A DNA stretch of 64,000 nucleotides from an uncultured Bacteroidales bacterium (GCA_900319645.1 ONPG01000005.1:107128-171127), one strand, 5' to 3'; shown: positions 16,572 through 24,368, numbered from the stretch's first letter. Numbers and translations: made by a program. Notes: a model not told the origin generated them from the sequence alone.

Positions 16572-17878
16572 TAATCCTCACGGCGAATGCAAGCACCGAG
16601 GGCGTTGAGACGAGACTCGATGTCTTCATAACCACGGTCAATCTGGTCAATATGGTCAATGCGGGAAGTGCCTTCTGCACTCATGGCGGCAATCAGCATG
16701 GCTATACCAGCACGGATGTCGGGCGAAGTCATGTTATTGCGTTTGAGTTGGCGGGTGTGGTCGTGACCAACAACTACTGCGCGGTGAGGATCACAAAGGA
16801 TGATCTGCGCGCCCATATCTATCAGTTTATCCACGAAGAAAAGACGGCTTTCAAACATCTTCTGGTGAATGAGCACAGAACCTTTTGCCTGTGTGGCTAC
16901 GACAAGCAACACAGACAGCAAATCCGGCGTCAAACCCGGCCACGGAGCATCTGCCACCGTAAGGATTGAGCCATCGAGGAAGGATTCGATCTGATAGTGT
17001 TCTTGCGCCGGAATAACGAGATCGTCTCCTTCTTCCTCAATACGGATTCCCAGACGACGGAAAGCATCGGGAATGATACCAAGATCTTTTATTCCCGCCT
17101 CTTTGATACGCAGTTCCGAGCCGGTGATAGCTGCCATGCCGATAAACGAACCCACTTCAATCATATCCGGCAGGAGTTTATGTTGCGCACCATGAAGCGA
17201 TTTCACGCCTTCTATGGTCAACAAGTTTGAGCCAACTCCGCTGATTTTGGCGCCCATCTTATTCAAAAGCCGGCAAAGTTGCTGCACGTACGGTTCGCAG
17301 GCTGCATTGTAAATAGTGGTCGTACCTTTCGCCATCACCGCAGCCATAATGATGTTCGCCGTTCCTGTGACGGACGCTTCGTCAAGGAGCATATACGCGC
17401 CTTTGAGATGCTTGCCGTCAAAACGGTACGCTAACAGTTCCTGGTCGAACTCAAACGTAGCACCGAGGTTCACCATTCCTTGGAAATGCGTGTCCAGACG
17501 CCGACGACCGATTTTGTCTCCGCCGGGTTTGGCGTACGTCACTTCGCCCAAACGCGCCAAAAGCGGACCGATTAACATTACCGAGCCACGCAGTTTGTTG
17601 CATTTCTTAAGGAAATCCGCACTCCGCAGGTACGCCGTGTCGATATTAGCCGCCGTAAAAGCAAACTTACCTTTGGATAGTTTCTCCACCGTCACGCCGA
17701 TAGATGCGAGCAAATCAATCAGATTGTTCACATCCAATATATTCGGAAGATTGTCAATCACCACGGTTTCTTTGGTCAACAAAACCGCACAGAGCACTTG
17801 TAGTGCTTCGTTTTTCGCGCCTTGCGGAGTAATAGATCCGTGCAATTTATGTCCGCCTTCAATTACAAATGTAGCCAT
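16571..17878 (-). CDS. murA: UDP-N-acetylglucosamine 1-carboxyvinyltransferase
   Basis: 435 residues, full EPSP-synthase-like fold. Markers: GAKNEALQVL near 20 (KN contacts), the R-G-S-V loop, the active-site loop AKPGGDKIGRR and the C-terminal RAGIAMLIAAM. It adds enolpyruvate to UDP-GlcNAc, the first committed step of peptidoglycan synthesis. At residue 121, where E. coli MurA has Cys115 (the fosfomycin target), this protein has Asp, as in naturally fosfomycin-insensitive MurA of mycobacteria and chlamydiae. It is followed by the repeat tract and dsbD, and preceded on the same strand by murB. Confidence 0.95.
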   Translation of the reverse strand: MATFVIEGGHKLHGSITPQGAKNEALQVLCAVLLTKETVVIDNLPNILDVNNLIDLLASIGVTVEKLSKGKFAFTAANIDTAYLRSADFLKKCNKLRGSVMLIGPLLARLGEVTYAKPGGDKIGRRRLDTHFQGMVNLGATFEFDQELLAYRFDGKHLKGAYMLLDEASVTGTANIIMAAVMAKGTTTIYNAACEPYVQQLCRLLNKMGAKISGVGSNLLTIEGVKSLHGAQHKLLPDMIEVGSFIGMAAITGSELRIKEAGIKDLGIIPDAFRRLGIRIEEEGDDLVIPAQEHYQIESFLDGSILTVADAPWPGLTPDLLSVLLVVATQAKGSVLIHQKMFESRLFFVDKLIDMGAQIILCDPHRAVVVGHDHTRQLKRNNMTSPDIRAGIAMLIAAMSAEGTSRIDHIDQIDRGYEDIESRLNALGACIRRED

Positions 17879-17925
17879 ATATTCATTTACAATTTAATCA
17901 TTTACCATTTGGTCATTTATATATA
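17879..17925. repeat. Short tandem repeat, unit catttaca
   Basis: AT-rich tract between murB and murA with four to five degenerate copies (catttacaattt, catttaccattt, catttatata). Its edge overlaps the last codons of murB. Confidence 0.65.
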
Positions 17926-18918
17926 ATTCACTTCGGGTGAGATTTCGATGCCGAATTTGTCTTTTACGTCCCAGCAAATAGCAGCAGCCAAATCCATTAT
18001 GTCTTTCGGCGTAGCGGAACCTGTGTTAACAAGCACGAGCGGTTGCTTCTCATAGCACTGTGCGCCGCCGACTTTTTTACCTTTCCACCCGCACTGCTCA
18101 ATGAGCCAGGCTGCCGGTATCTTCACTCCGCCTTCCTGGTCGTAATGAGGAACTCTATCGTCCCGTATCTGTCTCGTAAGTGTCTCGTAAGTGTCTCGTG
18201 AGACAATCGGATTCTTGAAGAACGAACCGGCGGACCCAATTTCAGACACTTCGGGCAGTTTTTGTTTACGGATACCTATAACTGCATTGCGAACAGTCGT
18301 TGGTGTCGGATTATCTCCCGCTTCGCTACGCAGATTGCCGTAATCCAACTTCGCTTCGAAGTGTTTATTAAGACGAAAAACTACGTGGGTGATAACATAT
18401 TTGCCCTGCAGCTCGTTCTTGAAAACACTGTCCCGGTAACCATAACGGCACTCGGCGTTGGTAAACACACGTTCAGTGCCATCTTCTTTAGCGATTGCAC
18501 GCACCGTCTCAATCACATCTTTTGCCTCCACGCCGTACGCTCCGACATTTTGCACCGCCGAAGCGCCCACTTCGCCGGGAATATAACTGAGGTTCTCCAG
18601 TCCGGAGATACCCATATCGCAAAGCTGATCTATCAGCTCGTCCATCACCAGACCATTATCCGCCTCAATCCACACATGGTCGTTATCCTCGGAAACACAA
18701 CGCGCACGGCACATCGCCGAGTGAAGGATAACACCATCGAAATCCTTGGTAAACAACAGATTGCTGCCTGCCCCAATATGCAGAATCTTCTCTCCGCGGT
18801 AGCGCTCCAGCAACGCGCGCAACTCCTCCACAGAACTATATTCTGCGAAAACACGCGCCTTCACGTCCATACGAAACGTGTTGTGCGGCAGAAGGGATAT
18901 ATTTTCCTGAATTTTCAT
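17917..18918 (-). CDS. murB: UDP-N-acetylenolpyruvoylglucosamine reductase
   Basis: 333 residues, long (type I, E. coli-like) form. The FAD-binding domain shows HIGAGSNLLFTKDFDG and IPGEVGASAVQNVGAYG; the substrate domain shows GSAGSFFKNPI with the proton-donor serine and the C-terminal ISPEVNYI. It reduces enolpyruvyl-UDP-GlcNAc to UDP-MurNAc with NADPH. Residues about 238-253 are encoded by a tandem 11-mer repeat (18155-18203), which keeps the normal length of that loop. It lies 39 bp upstream of murA, consistent with consecutive pathway steps in one unit. Confidence 0.95.
   Translation of the reverse strand: MKIQENISLLPHNTFRMDVKARVFAEYSSVEELRALLERYRGEKILHIGAGSNLLFTKDFDGVILHSAMCRARCVSEDNDHVWIEADNGLVMDELIDQLCDMGISGLENLSYIPGEVGASAVQNVGAYGVEAKDVIETVRAIAKEDGTERVFTNAECRYGYRDSVFKNELQGKYVITHVVFRLNKHFEAKLDYGNLRSEAGDNPTPTTVRNAVIGIRKQKLPEVSEIGSAGSFFKNPIVSRDTYETLTRQIRDDRVPHYDQEGGVKIPAAWLIEQCGWKGKKVGGAQCYEKQPLVLVNTGSATPKDIMDLAAAICWDVKDKFGIEISPEVNYI
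18155..18203. repeat. 11-bp tandem repeat inside murB
   Basis: Three copies of gtctcgtaagt plus a flank. The first 33 bases (18154-18186) match an intergenic stretch at 45234-45266 at 29 positions, so the same motif occurs both in a gene and between genes. Confidence 0.8.
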
Positions 18919-18933
18919 CTTTCACCTTTCATT

Positions 18934-20865
18934 TTAGATACAGCACGCATCGCTCGGCATTCTCCAGTCGCCGCGTGGCGAAAGCGAAACTGCCACAACC
19001 TTCGGACCATCCGGCATACAACTGCGTTTGAACTGCTGCGTGCAGAAACGCCGCATAAACACGCTGAGCCATTTGTCAATAGTAGCCTCGTCGTACTTGT
19101 CCTCAAATGCCTGAATAGCCATATAACGTATTTTCTCGCGTGTAAATCCGTAGCGGAGGAAATAGTAAATAAAGAAATCGTGTAACTCGTACGGTCCCAC
19201 TTTGTCCTCTGTTTTCTGCGCAATCTCACCCTGCTCGTCGGTGGGCAGCAACTCCGGCGAAACAGGCGTTTCCACTACATCCAAAAGCACCTCGCGCAAC
19301 TCCTCGCCGAAGAGGTTTTCTGCGGCATACTTGACCAGATACCTAACCAAGGTCTTGGGAATACCGGCATTGATGCCGTACATCGACATCTGGTCACCGG
19401 AATAAGTACACCATCCGAGTGCCAATTCACTCAGATCGCCTGTCCCGACCACAATGCCGTTCAGTTGGTTCGCCAGATCCATTAAGTTTAACGTGCGTAC
19501 GCGCGCTTGCGCGTTTTCATATGTAATGTCATGTACATCCAAATCGTGCCCGATATCCTGCAGGTGTTGCATCGCCATATCGCGAATAGGAATCTCCCGA
19601 TGGGTTATTCCGAGCATCTGCATCATATCGAGTGCGTTCTGGTACGTGCGGTCCGAAGTACCGAAACCGGGCATCGTCACGCCCACCACTCGGCTGCGGT
19701 CAAAGCCCATCTGGTCAGCCGCCATTACCGAGACCAGCAACGCTAACGTGCTGTCCAAGCCGCCGGAAACGCCGATAACCAGTGTCTCTGAATGGGTGTG
19801 CTCCCAACGGCGCATCAGCGCACTCGTCTGGATAGAGAACACATCCATACAATAACTGTCCTCCTCGCCTTTCTTGGGCAGGAAAGGAGAGGTAGAGAAG
19901 CAACGGTGAATCGGCTCCGTAAACTCCTCGTCGCGCTCTATCGGCGCTACGTTGATGTGACGGTAATGTCCTGTCTTGTCCTTGGTGAAATTGGTATTGC
20001 GCTGACGGTCTGTCCTCAGACGCTCGATGTCAATCTCCTGAACGATCATCGTGCTGGCGCGTTGGAAACGCTCACCTTCCTCCAGCATCGTACCGTTTTC
20101 GGCTATATACGTACTGCCGGAGAAAACCACATCCGTGGTCGATTCGCCCACGCCGGACGAGGTATATATATACCCGCAGTGGACGCGTGCCGACTGCTGG
20201 GTGATCATCTGACGACGGAAAGCGTGCTTGCCGACAAGACAGTTGCTGCTGGAGAGGTTGAACACCAACTCCGCTCCCTGAATCGACAACTGAGTAGATG
20301 GAGGAAGAGGCGACCAGAGGTCTTCGCATATCTCGATACCAAAGGTATAGTTGCGCGTCGAGAACAGCAGGTCGGTTCCGAATGGCACTTCCCCACTCCA
20401 TATTTCTATTTTAGGAATACGCGGTGCGATACCTCCTGGCGCGTACTCGCGCGCAGCACGACCCGACGTGAACCACCGTTTCTCGTAGAACTCGCCGGTG
20501 TTCGGCAGATTCACTTTCGGCACCACGCCCATCACTTCGCCGTCTGTCATCACAAAAGCGCAGTTGAAAAGATCGTTGTCCACCTGAAGCGGTGCACCCA
20601 CCAGCACAATGATGGCTTTGCCGCGGGTGTAATCACATAGCGCCTCCAACTCACGCATACAACTTTGTTGCAACTGCTGGGTGAAGAACAGATCCGCACA
20701 AGTATAACCTGTCAGAGTGAGCTCAGGAAAACAGATGACCTCCACACCCTCGGTGATAGCCTCGTCTATCTGGCGTTTTACCTGCTCGGCGTTGTATTTA
20801 CAATCCGCCACGCGCATCGTCGGCACTGCGGCCGCTACACGCACAAATCCAAAATTAGTAATCAT
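18934..20865 (-). CDS. nadE: Glutamine-dependent NAD(+) synthetase
   Basis: 643 residues from ATG 20865; an in-frame upstream ATG at 20967 would add 34 residues running through the promoter, so it is rejected. The N-terminal nitrilase-type glutaminase has the triad E48 (CFPELTLTGY), K117 (VPKVNLPN) and C180 (GIEICEDLW). The C-terminal ATP-pyrophosphatase domain has the P-loop SGGLDS at 367-372. It amidates nicotinate adenine dinucleotide with glutamine-derived ammonia. It lies just upstream of murB (15 bp) on the same strand and has a strong promoter. Confidence 0.95.
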   Translation of the reverse strand: MITNFGFVRVAAAVPTMRVADCKYNAEQVKRQIDEAITEGVEVICFPELTLTGYTCADLFFTQQLQQSCMRELEALCDYTRGKAIIVLVGAPLQVDNDLFNCAFVMTDGEVMGVVPKVNLPNTGEFYEKRWFTSGRAAREYAPGGIAPRIPKIEIWSGEVPFGTDLLFSTRNYTFGIEICEDLWSPLPPSTQLSIQGAELVFNLSSSNCLVGKHAFRRQMITQQSARVHCGYIYTSSGVGESTTDVVFSGSTYIAENGTMLEEGERFQRASTMIVQEIDIERLRTDRQRNTNFTKDKTGHYRHINVAPIERDEEFTEPIHRCFSTSPFLPKKGEEDSYCMDVFSIQTSALMRRWEHTHSETLVIGVSGGLDSTLALLVSVMAADQMGFDRSRVVGVTMPGFGTSDRTYQNALDMMQMLGITHREIPIRDMAMQHLQDIGHDLDVHDITYENAQARVRTLNLMDLANQLNGIVVGTGDLSELALGWCTYSGDQMSMYGINAGIPKTLVRYLVKYAAENLFGEELREVLLDVVETPVSPELLPTDEQGEIAQKTEDKVGPYELHDFFIYYFLRYGFTREKIRYMAIQAFEDKYDEATIDKWLSVFMRRFCTQQFKRSCMPDGPKVVAVSLSPRGDWRMPSDACCI

Positions 20866-20891
20866 ATACGCATTTTTGCTTATTTTGTGTG

Positions 20892-20923
20892 CAAAGATAC
20901 AAAAAAATATGCATATACGCAAA
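20892..20923 (-). promoter_or_regulatory. Promoter of nadE
   Basis: Minus-strand -7 box TATCTTTG (20899-20892), 20-bp spacer, -33 TTTG (20923-20920) continuing TTTGCGTATATGC. It sits 27 bp before the chosen ATG and inside the longer alternative frame, which decides the start. Confidence 0.85.
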
Positions 20924-20958
20924 AAAATGAAGAAAAATATCATTTTTTTTGTAAAAAA

Positions 20959-20990
20959 TTTGGTCATATCAAAAAAATGTAGTACCTTTG
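20959..20990 (+). promoter_or_regulatory. Promoter of tRNA-Glu
   Basis: -33 TTTG (20959-20962), 20-bp spacer, -7 TACCTTTG (20983-20990). It reads towards the tRNA 65 bp downstream and lies back to back with the nadE promoter. The gap 20866-21328 contains these promoters, the tRNA, its terminator and the promoter of the next gene. Confidence 0.85.
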
Positions 20991-21055
20991 CACTCGCTTT
21001 TCGGAAATGACCGCATTTAACGCGCTATTTCACTATCGAAGAGCCAAGTATTCCG

Positions 21056-21128
21056 GGTGCTATCGTCTAGTGGCCTAGGACAACGGCCTCTCACGCCGTA
21101 AACCCCGGTTCGAGTCCGGGTAGCACTA
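21056..21128 (+). tRNA. tRNA-Glu (CTC anticodon)
   Basis: Cloverleaf can be drawn by hand: acceptor GGTGCTA with TAGCACT (one G-T pair), D arm around CTAGTGGCCTAG, anticodon stem ACGGC/GCCGT with loop CTCTCAC giving anticodon CTC (Glu, GAG codons), T arm CCCGG/CCGGG with TTCGAGT. 73 nt without an encoded CCA. It is a single-gene unit with its own promoter and terminator. Confidence 0.93.
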
Positions 21129-21132
21129 CTGA

Positions 21133-21161
21133 AAAGAACGCAAACGCGTTCTTTTTTTTTG
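21133..21161 (+). terminator. Rho-independent terminator after tRNA-Glu
   Basis: Stem AAAGAACGC (21133-21141) / GCGTTCTTT (21146-21154), loop AAAC, running into a T-tract to 21160. Confidence 0.92.
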
Positions 21162-21274
21162 TGTAAATATTCTCTTCATAAATGCTTTCAAGCGCGATAT
21201 TTTTCATCGTATTGCAAAATGAATAGTACGATTTTGATTATTTTTGTTTTTTTTTGCAAAAAAATGGTAGAATA

Positions 21275-21306
21275 TTTGCTCATGTCGAAAATTATTTGTA
21301 ATTTTG
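21275..21306 (+). promoter_or_regulatory. Promoter of the barrel-protein gene
   Basis: -33 TTTG (21275-21278) continuing TTTGCTCATGTCG, 20-bp spacer, -7 TAATTTTG (21299-21306), 23 bp before the chosen ATG. Confidence 0.8.
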
Positions 21307-21328
21307 CACGTCATTTGTGATTACAATA

Positions 21329-22120
21329 ATGAAAAAGTTCAACTACATAAGTCTTGCATTGATAGGAGCAATGCTTTTGCTCTTCTCAGAATCGGCTATA
21401 GCTCAGCGTTATTACCACCAGACATATCGTCCTCGTACGCGTTCGCACGTTAGAGACAGAGATGGTTTTAATACTGAGGGATTCAGTTTCGGTGCAAACG
21501 TTTTGTATTATTTCGGTGACGCCGACGGTGGTAAGATTCCTTTGGTCCAGGGTTTCGACGCACAAGATATTAGTGCGGACGGATTTTTTATGTACCACAG
21601 ACCGTTCAACGAATGGGTGGGTTTGCGCTGCGGTGCCAATCTTGGTGTGCTGAAAGGAGACAACTCCAAGTATTGGGCTAAAGATGGCAAGCACGACGGG
21701 CAATATCGTAAGTTTACAAGTATCTTCCTGCAGCCATGTGCCGGTATTCAGATCTATCCTATTGAGGAAATCGGTTTTAATTTCTACGTCGGCGTTGGAT
21801 TTACGGGAAGCTACTTCCTCAAAAGCGATTTCTCAAATGTTGCTCCCAATGCTATTCCTAAATTCAGTTTTATGCCGATGGGTCAGGTGAGTATCGGTTA
21901 CGACTGGAACCTCAACAGCGATTGGCGAATGGGTTTGAACGCAGGCTTCCAGATGGGATTCTTTGATATCAGAGGTTGGAACTTGGACGGTTGGCCCTAC
22001 AAGACGACCGTTACCAACGATTGGCCGGACGGTATGTTCTCCCTCGGTTTGACCTTCTTCCACAAATCGCCGAACAGCTACGGAGGACCACGACGCCGTT
22101 CTCACTACAGAAGACGCTAA
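21329..22120 (+). CDS. Outer-membrane beta-barrel protein, DUF6089/PorG-like
   Basis: About 263 residues from ATG 21329 (an in-frame GTG at 21317 is a weaker choice). Signal peptide MKKFNYISLALIGAMLLLFS...AIAQ, then a short basic stretch (TYRPRTRSH) and barrel strands: FSFGANVLYYFGDADGG, GFFMYHRPFNEWVGLRCGA, GVGFTGSYFL, SIGYDWNLNSDWRMGLNAG. The YFGD and RPFNEWVGLR-type motifs resemble DUF6089 proteins, which include the type IX secretion component PorG; orthology is not certain. The C terminus is very basic (RRRSHYRRR), unusual for a barrel end. Own promoter and terminator. Confidence 0.75.
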   Translation: MKKFNYISLALIGAMLLLFSESAIAQRYYHQTYRPRTRSHVRDRDGFNTEGFSFGANVLYYFGDADGGKIPLVQGFDAQDISADGFFMYHRPFNEWVGLRCGANLGVLKGDNSKYWAKDGKHDGQYRKFTSIFLQPCAGIQIYPIEEIGFNFYVGVGFTGSYFLKSDFSNVAPNAIPKFSFMPMGQVSIGYDWNLNSDWRMGLNAGFQMGFFDIRGWNLDGWPYKTTVTNDWPDGMFSLGLTFFHKSPNSYGGPRRRSHYRRR

Positions 22121-22139
22121 TCCCCTACTCTTCACAATA

Positions 22140-22163
22140 AAGCCGGTAATTTTTACCGGCTTA
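22140..22163. terminator. Bidirectional terminator between convergent genes
   Basis: Perfect stem AAGCCGGTAA/TTACCGGCTT with a 3-nt loop, followed on plus by TATTTTTTT. It can serve both the barrel gene (plus) and the convergent gene ending at 22193. Confidence 0.88.
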
Positions 22164-22192
22164 TTTTTTTCTACGCACTACGAAAGGCTTGT

Positions 22193-22852
22193 CTATTTCT
22201 TGATTGGCTTAACACTTACAGTGCCCGTTTCGGCGTGTTCAACCAAGTTTTCAAGTATCTTCACGAAACGCCATTCGATGGCGTTTTGCCATATTTTGTC
22301 GGACACAAAGACCGCCAGCACTTTGCCGAAAGTAAGGCCGAACTCATAATGAACACGCGTGTGCGTGTCGTCTATAGGCTCCAGAACAAAGATCACATCT
22401 CCGCCTTCCAGCACAGAGCCGCTATAAGTGGCAGACATATGTGCTGTAAGAGGATAGTTGCCGTCCTTGGCACGTGTGAGACGGTAGATCGTTCCAAGGT
22501 GTTGGTCTTTCCACCAGCGTACGCCGAGCACGTACATGTCTATCGCCACGTCGCCTGTGTGGTACACCGGATCATAAACGCGGTCTTTATACGAGAGTTG
22601 GATAGCATTCCGGCTCTCCTTGGTCGGCTTTTCCGGTTGTTCCTCTTTAGGTTCGTCGAAATTCAGGTACACCCAGTCGAAAAGCGAATCCGGACAAGCC
22701 TGAAACTGGTAGTAAAACAGTTCTACCGTCTCCAGCATCGTCTCAACAGGCGCGTTGACGATGGTATCCTTGACCACTTCGCGGCGTTGCGGGCGTGCAA
22801 AAACACTTGCCGAGAAGACAATAAAGCAAGTTGTGAGCAGCAGCTTTTTCAT
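22193..22852 (-). CDS. Exported protein with SRPBCC/START-like fold, function unknown
   Basis: About 219 residues from ATG 22852 (MKKLLLTTCFIVFSASVFA signal peptide); an upstream ATG at 22885 adds 11 residues and overlaps the Dabb gene, so it is less likely. The central and C-terminal parts (YSGSVLEGGDVIFVLEPIDDTHTRVHYEFGL cut into its recognisable pieces GGDVIFVLEPI and TRVHYEFGLTFG, then a long C-terminal helix IEWRFVKILENLVEHA) suit a helix-grip ligand-binding fold. No catalytic residues recognised. It is followed by the bidirectional terminator. Confidence 0.65.
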   Translation of the reverse strand: MKKLLLTTCFIVFSASVFARPQRREVVKDTIVNAPVETMLETVELFYYQFQACPDSLFDWVYLNFDEPKEEQPEKPTKESRNAIQLSYKDRVYDPVYHTGDVAIDMYVLGVRWWKDQHLGTIYRLTRAKDGNYPLTAHMSATYSGSVLEGGDVIFVLEPIDDTHTRVHYEFGLTFGKVLAVFVSDKIWQNAIEWRFVKILENLVEHAETGTVSVKPIKK

Positions 22853-22874
22853 TGAAGAACGCGCATTGGGATAG

Positions 22875-23180
22875 TTAGAACTCATAATCGAGGCAGGTGC
22901 GCAGTTCGGTGTTCGGACGCACTACGCCATCAGCCACTGCTACGTGAGCCGGGTGTACGGCATAGCCGCGAAGCGCTTCCTGCGACTCGAGTGTGCTGTC
23001 GAGCATAATATCAGCGTTGCTGCTTTCTAACACGCCGTCTATCAGAACGTGTATCTCTTTCAATCCGGGAACCTGCCCCAGCAATCCTTCCAGTCCTTGC
23101 TTGATAGCGAGAGCTTTTTCGCGTTTCTCGCTTGCGCTCAACTCCGAACGCAAACGCCAAAGAATAATGTGCTTAACCAT
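22875..23180 (-). CDS. Dabb (stress-responsive alpha/beta barrel) domain protein
   Basis: 101 residues. MVKHIILWRLRSE at the start and the E..RGYAVHPAHVAVAD helix near the end are typical of the dimeric alpha/beta barrel Dabb family (ferredoxin-like fold). The family has diverse or unknown functions in bacteria. It overlaps the 3' end of menG by 8 bp and is probably co-transcribed with it. Confidence 0.85.
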   Translation of the reverse strand: MVKHIILWRLRSELSASEKREKALAIKQGLEGLLGQVPGLKEIHVLIDGVLESSNADIMLDSTLESQEALRGYAVHPAHVAVADGVVRPNTELRTCLDYEF

Positions 23181-23886
23181 GTTTGTATGCTGTATAAATA
23201 GTTGCTATTCCGAATGTGAGCGGCGTGAAATGTTCCCGCTCAAAACCAATATCGTGCAGATGATGCACAAACTTTTCGCCCCAGATAAAACCCTTCACAC
23301 TGCGGTTGAGATAGGTGTACGCCGTTTGGTCGCGGCTCACTATGCGCCCTACAAAAGGCAGGATATACGTAAAATATATATTGTATAGCGCGCGCACGAG
23401 GCGGTTGGTCGGATACGAAAACTCAAGGATCACCAGTTGTCCTCCTGGTTTGAGAACCCTGTACATCTCACGCAGTCCGTCATCCAAGTTGCTGAAATTG
23501 CGGCAACCGAACGCACAAGTGACAGCGTCGAAAGAACTATCCGCAAAAGGCATCTCCTGAGCGTTGCCATATACGAAACGCACTTCCGCACTCTGGCTCA
23601 ACTGCCCTTTCTCTTTCAGTTGCTTGATTTTCGCTTCACCGATAGCCATCATCTGCTGGGACAGATCAAGACCCGTTACCTGCATCGCTTTATGCTGGCG
23701 GAACATCTCCACGGTGAGATCTGCGGTGCCGATTGCCACGTCAAGTACCTGACGCACCGATTGCATTTTGGCTACCGTCTTACGGCGCCAAAGACGGTCG
23801 ATATTGAGCGATAAACCGTGGTTCAAACCGTCGTATGTGGAGGCGATACGGTCAAAAAGGCTTCCTATATTCTGTTTCTCGTCCAT
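23173..23886 (-). CDS. menG: Demethylmenaquinone methyltransferase
   Basis: 237 residues from ATG 23886; the frame continues upstream, but the promoter at 23896-23927 lies immediately before this ATG. UbiE/MenG signatures: SLFDRIASTYDGLNHGLSL, IDRLWRRKTV, the SAM motif VLDVAIGTADLTVEM, the acidic GLDLSQQMM and RVLKPGGQLVILEF. It performs the last step of menaquinone synthesis with S-adenosylmethionine, implying a quinone-linked respiratory chain. Start is in line with family length (about 240). Confidence 0.94.
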   Translation of the reverse strand: MDEKQNIGSLFDRIASTYDGLNHGLSLNIDRLWRRKTVAKMQSVRQVLDVAIGTADLTVEMFRQHKAMQVTGLDLSQQMMAIGEAKIKQLKEKGQLSQSAEVRFVYGNAQEMPFADSSFDAVTCAFGCRNFSNLDDGLREMYRVLKPGGQLVILEFSYPTNRLVRALYNIYFTYILPFVGRIVSRDQTAYTYLNRSVKGFIWGEKFVHHLHDIGFEREHFTPLTFGIATIYTAYKHG

Positions 23887-23895
23887 AATTCCGTG

Positions 23896-23943
23896 CAAAG
23901 GTAGTAAAATTTTTGCATATACGCAAAAAAAGTTGTAACTTTG
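23896..23943. promoter_or_regulatory. Divergent overlapping promoters (menG and DUF4250 gene)
   Basis: Minus: -7 TACCTTTG (23903-23896), -33 TTTG (23927-23924). Plus: -33 TTTG (23912-23915), -7 TAACTTTG (23936-23943). Both spacers are 20 bp. The two -33 elements are the ends of one palindrome (TTTTGCATATACGCAAAA, 23911-23928), so the promoters overlap and polymerases would compete for this region. Confidence 0.85.
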
Positions 23944-23961
23944 CAGCAAAATTTCAAAAAA

Positions 23962-24138
23962 ATGAATATTCCTAACAATCCGGACATACTCGTCAGCTTC
24001 GTCAATATGAAACTGCGCGATGAATATGAATCGTTGGAGCAACTGTGTGAAGACCTCGGTTTGACCCCCGAAGAACTGTGCCAGAACCTGCGAAATGCTG
24101 GCTACGAATACAGCCCCGAAGCCAAACGATTCTGGTAA
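23962..24138 (+). CDS. DUF4250 domain small protein
   Basis: 58 residues (MNIPNNPDILVSFVNMKLRD at the start). The MN(I/L)PNNP..L.S.VNMKLRD..SL..LC.DLG pattern is the DUF4250 family, small conserved proteins of unknown function in Firmicutes and Bacteroidota. The C-terminal helix-turn (LTPEELCQNLRNAGYEYS) resembles a small HTH or three-helix bundle. ATG 23962 lies 18 bp after the -7 box, so it is preferred over a TTG further upstream that would overlap the promoter. Confidence 0.85.
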   Translation: MNIPNNPDILVSFVNMKLRDEYESLEQLCEDLGLTPEELCQNLRNAGYEYSPEAKRFW

Positions 24139-24195
24139 ACGAAATGTGACACAGGGCGAACGAAAGTGCGAAAAGGTACGATCAAAAGTGCGGAA

Positions 24196-24237
24196 CTGCC
24201 ATTTTGGCAGAAAAACTTCGTTTGGCACAAGGTTTGT
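24196..24237 (+). promoter_or_regulatory. Candidate sigma-54 promoter with upstream palindrome, groESL
   Basis: TGGCAC (24223-24228), 5 bp, TTGT (24234-24237) fits the sigma-54 -24/-12 consensus TGGCAC-N5-TTGC except for the last base. A perfect palindrome CTGCCATTTTGGCAG (24196-24210) lies 12 bp upstream, where an activator could bind. No TAnnTTTG promoter is evident in 24139-24368. Confidence 0.5.
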
Positions 24238-24299
24238 AAATTCTTTTTCGGGAGTTTGTGCAGCTCTTATCGAGAGTGTATCGCATCCTGTCACACCCT

Positions 24300-24320
24300 A
24301 TAATATACATAGTATATTAT
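24300..24320. promoter_or_regulatory. AT-rich palindrome in the groES leader
   Basis: ATAATATAC / GTATATTAT, 9-bp arms with a 3-bp centre, between the candidate promoter and the groES ATG. It could be an operator or an RNA hairpin; no classical CIRCE element (TTAGCACTC-N9-GAGTGCTAA) is present. Confidence 0.5.
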
Positions 24321-24368
24321 CCCGTTGAATTTGAAATGTCGAACTAAATATTCTAAATCACACATATT

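Noticed and set aside
20867-20967. Longer nadE N terminus (34 residues)
   Set aside because: It would be read through the -7 box and A-rich promoter; the shorter start fits the family.
24139-24368. CIRCE element upstream of groES
   Set aside because: Neither TTAGCACTC nor GAGTGCTAA occurs; only the CTGCCA palindrome and an AT palindrome are present.
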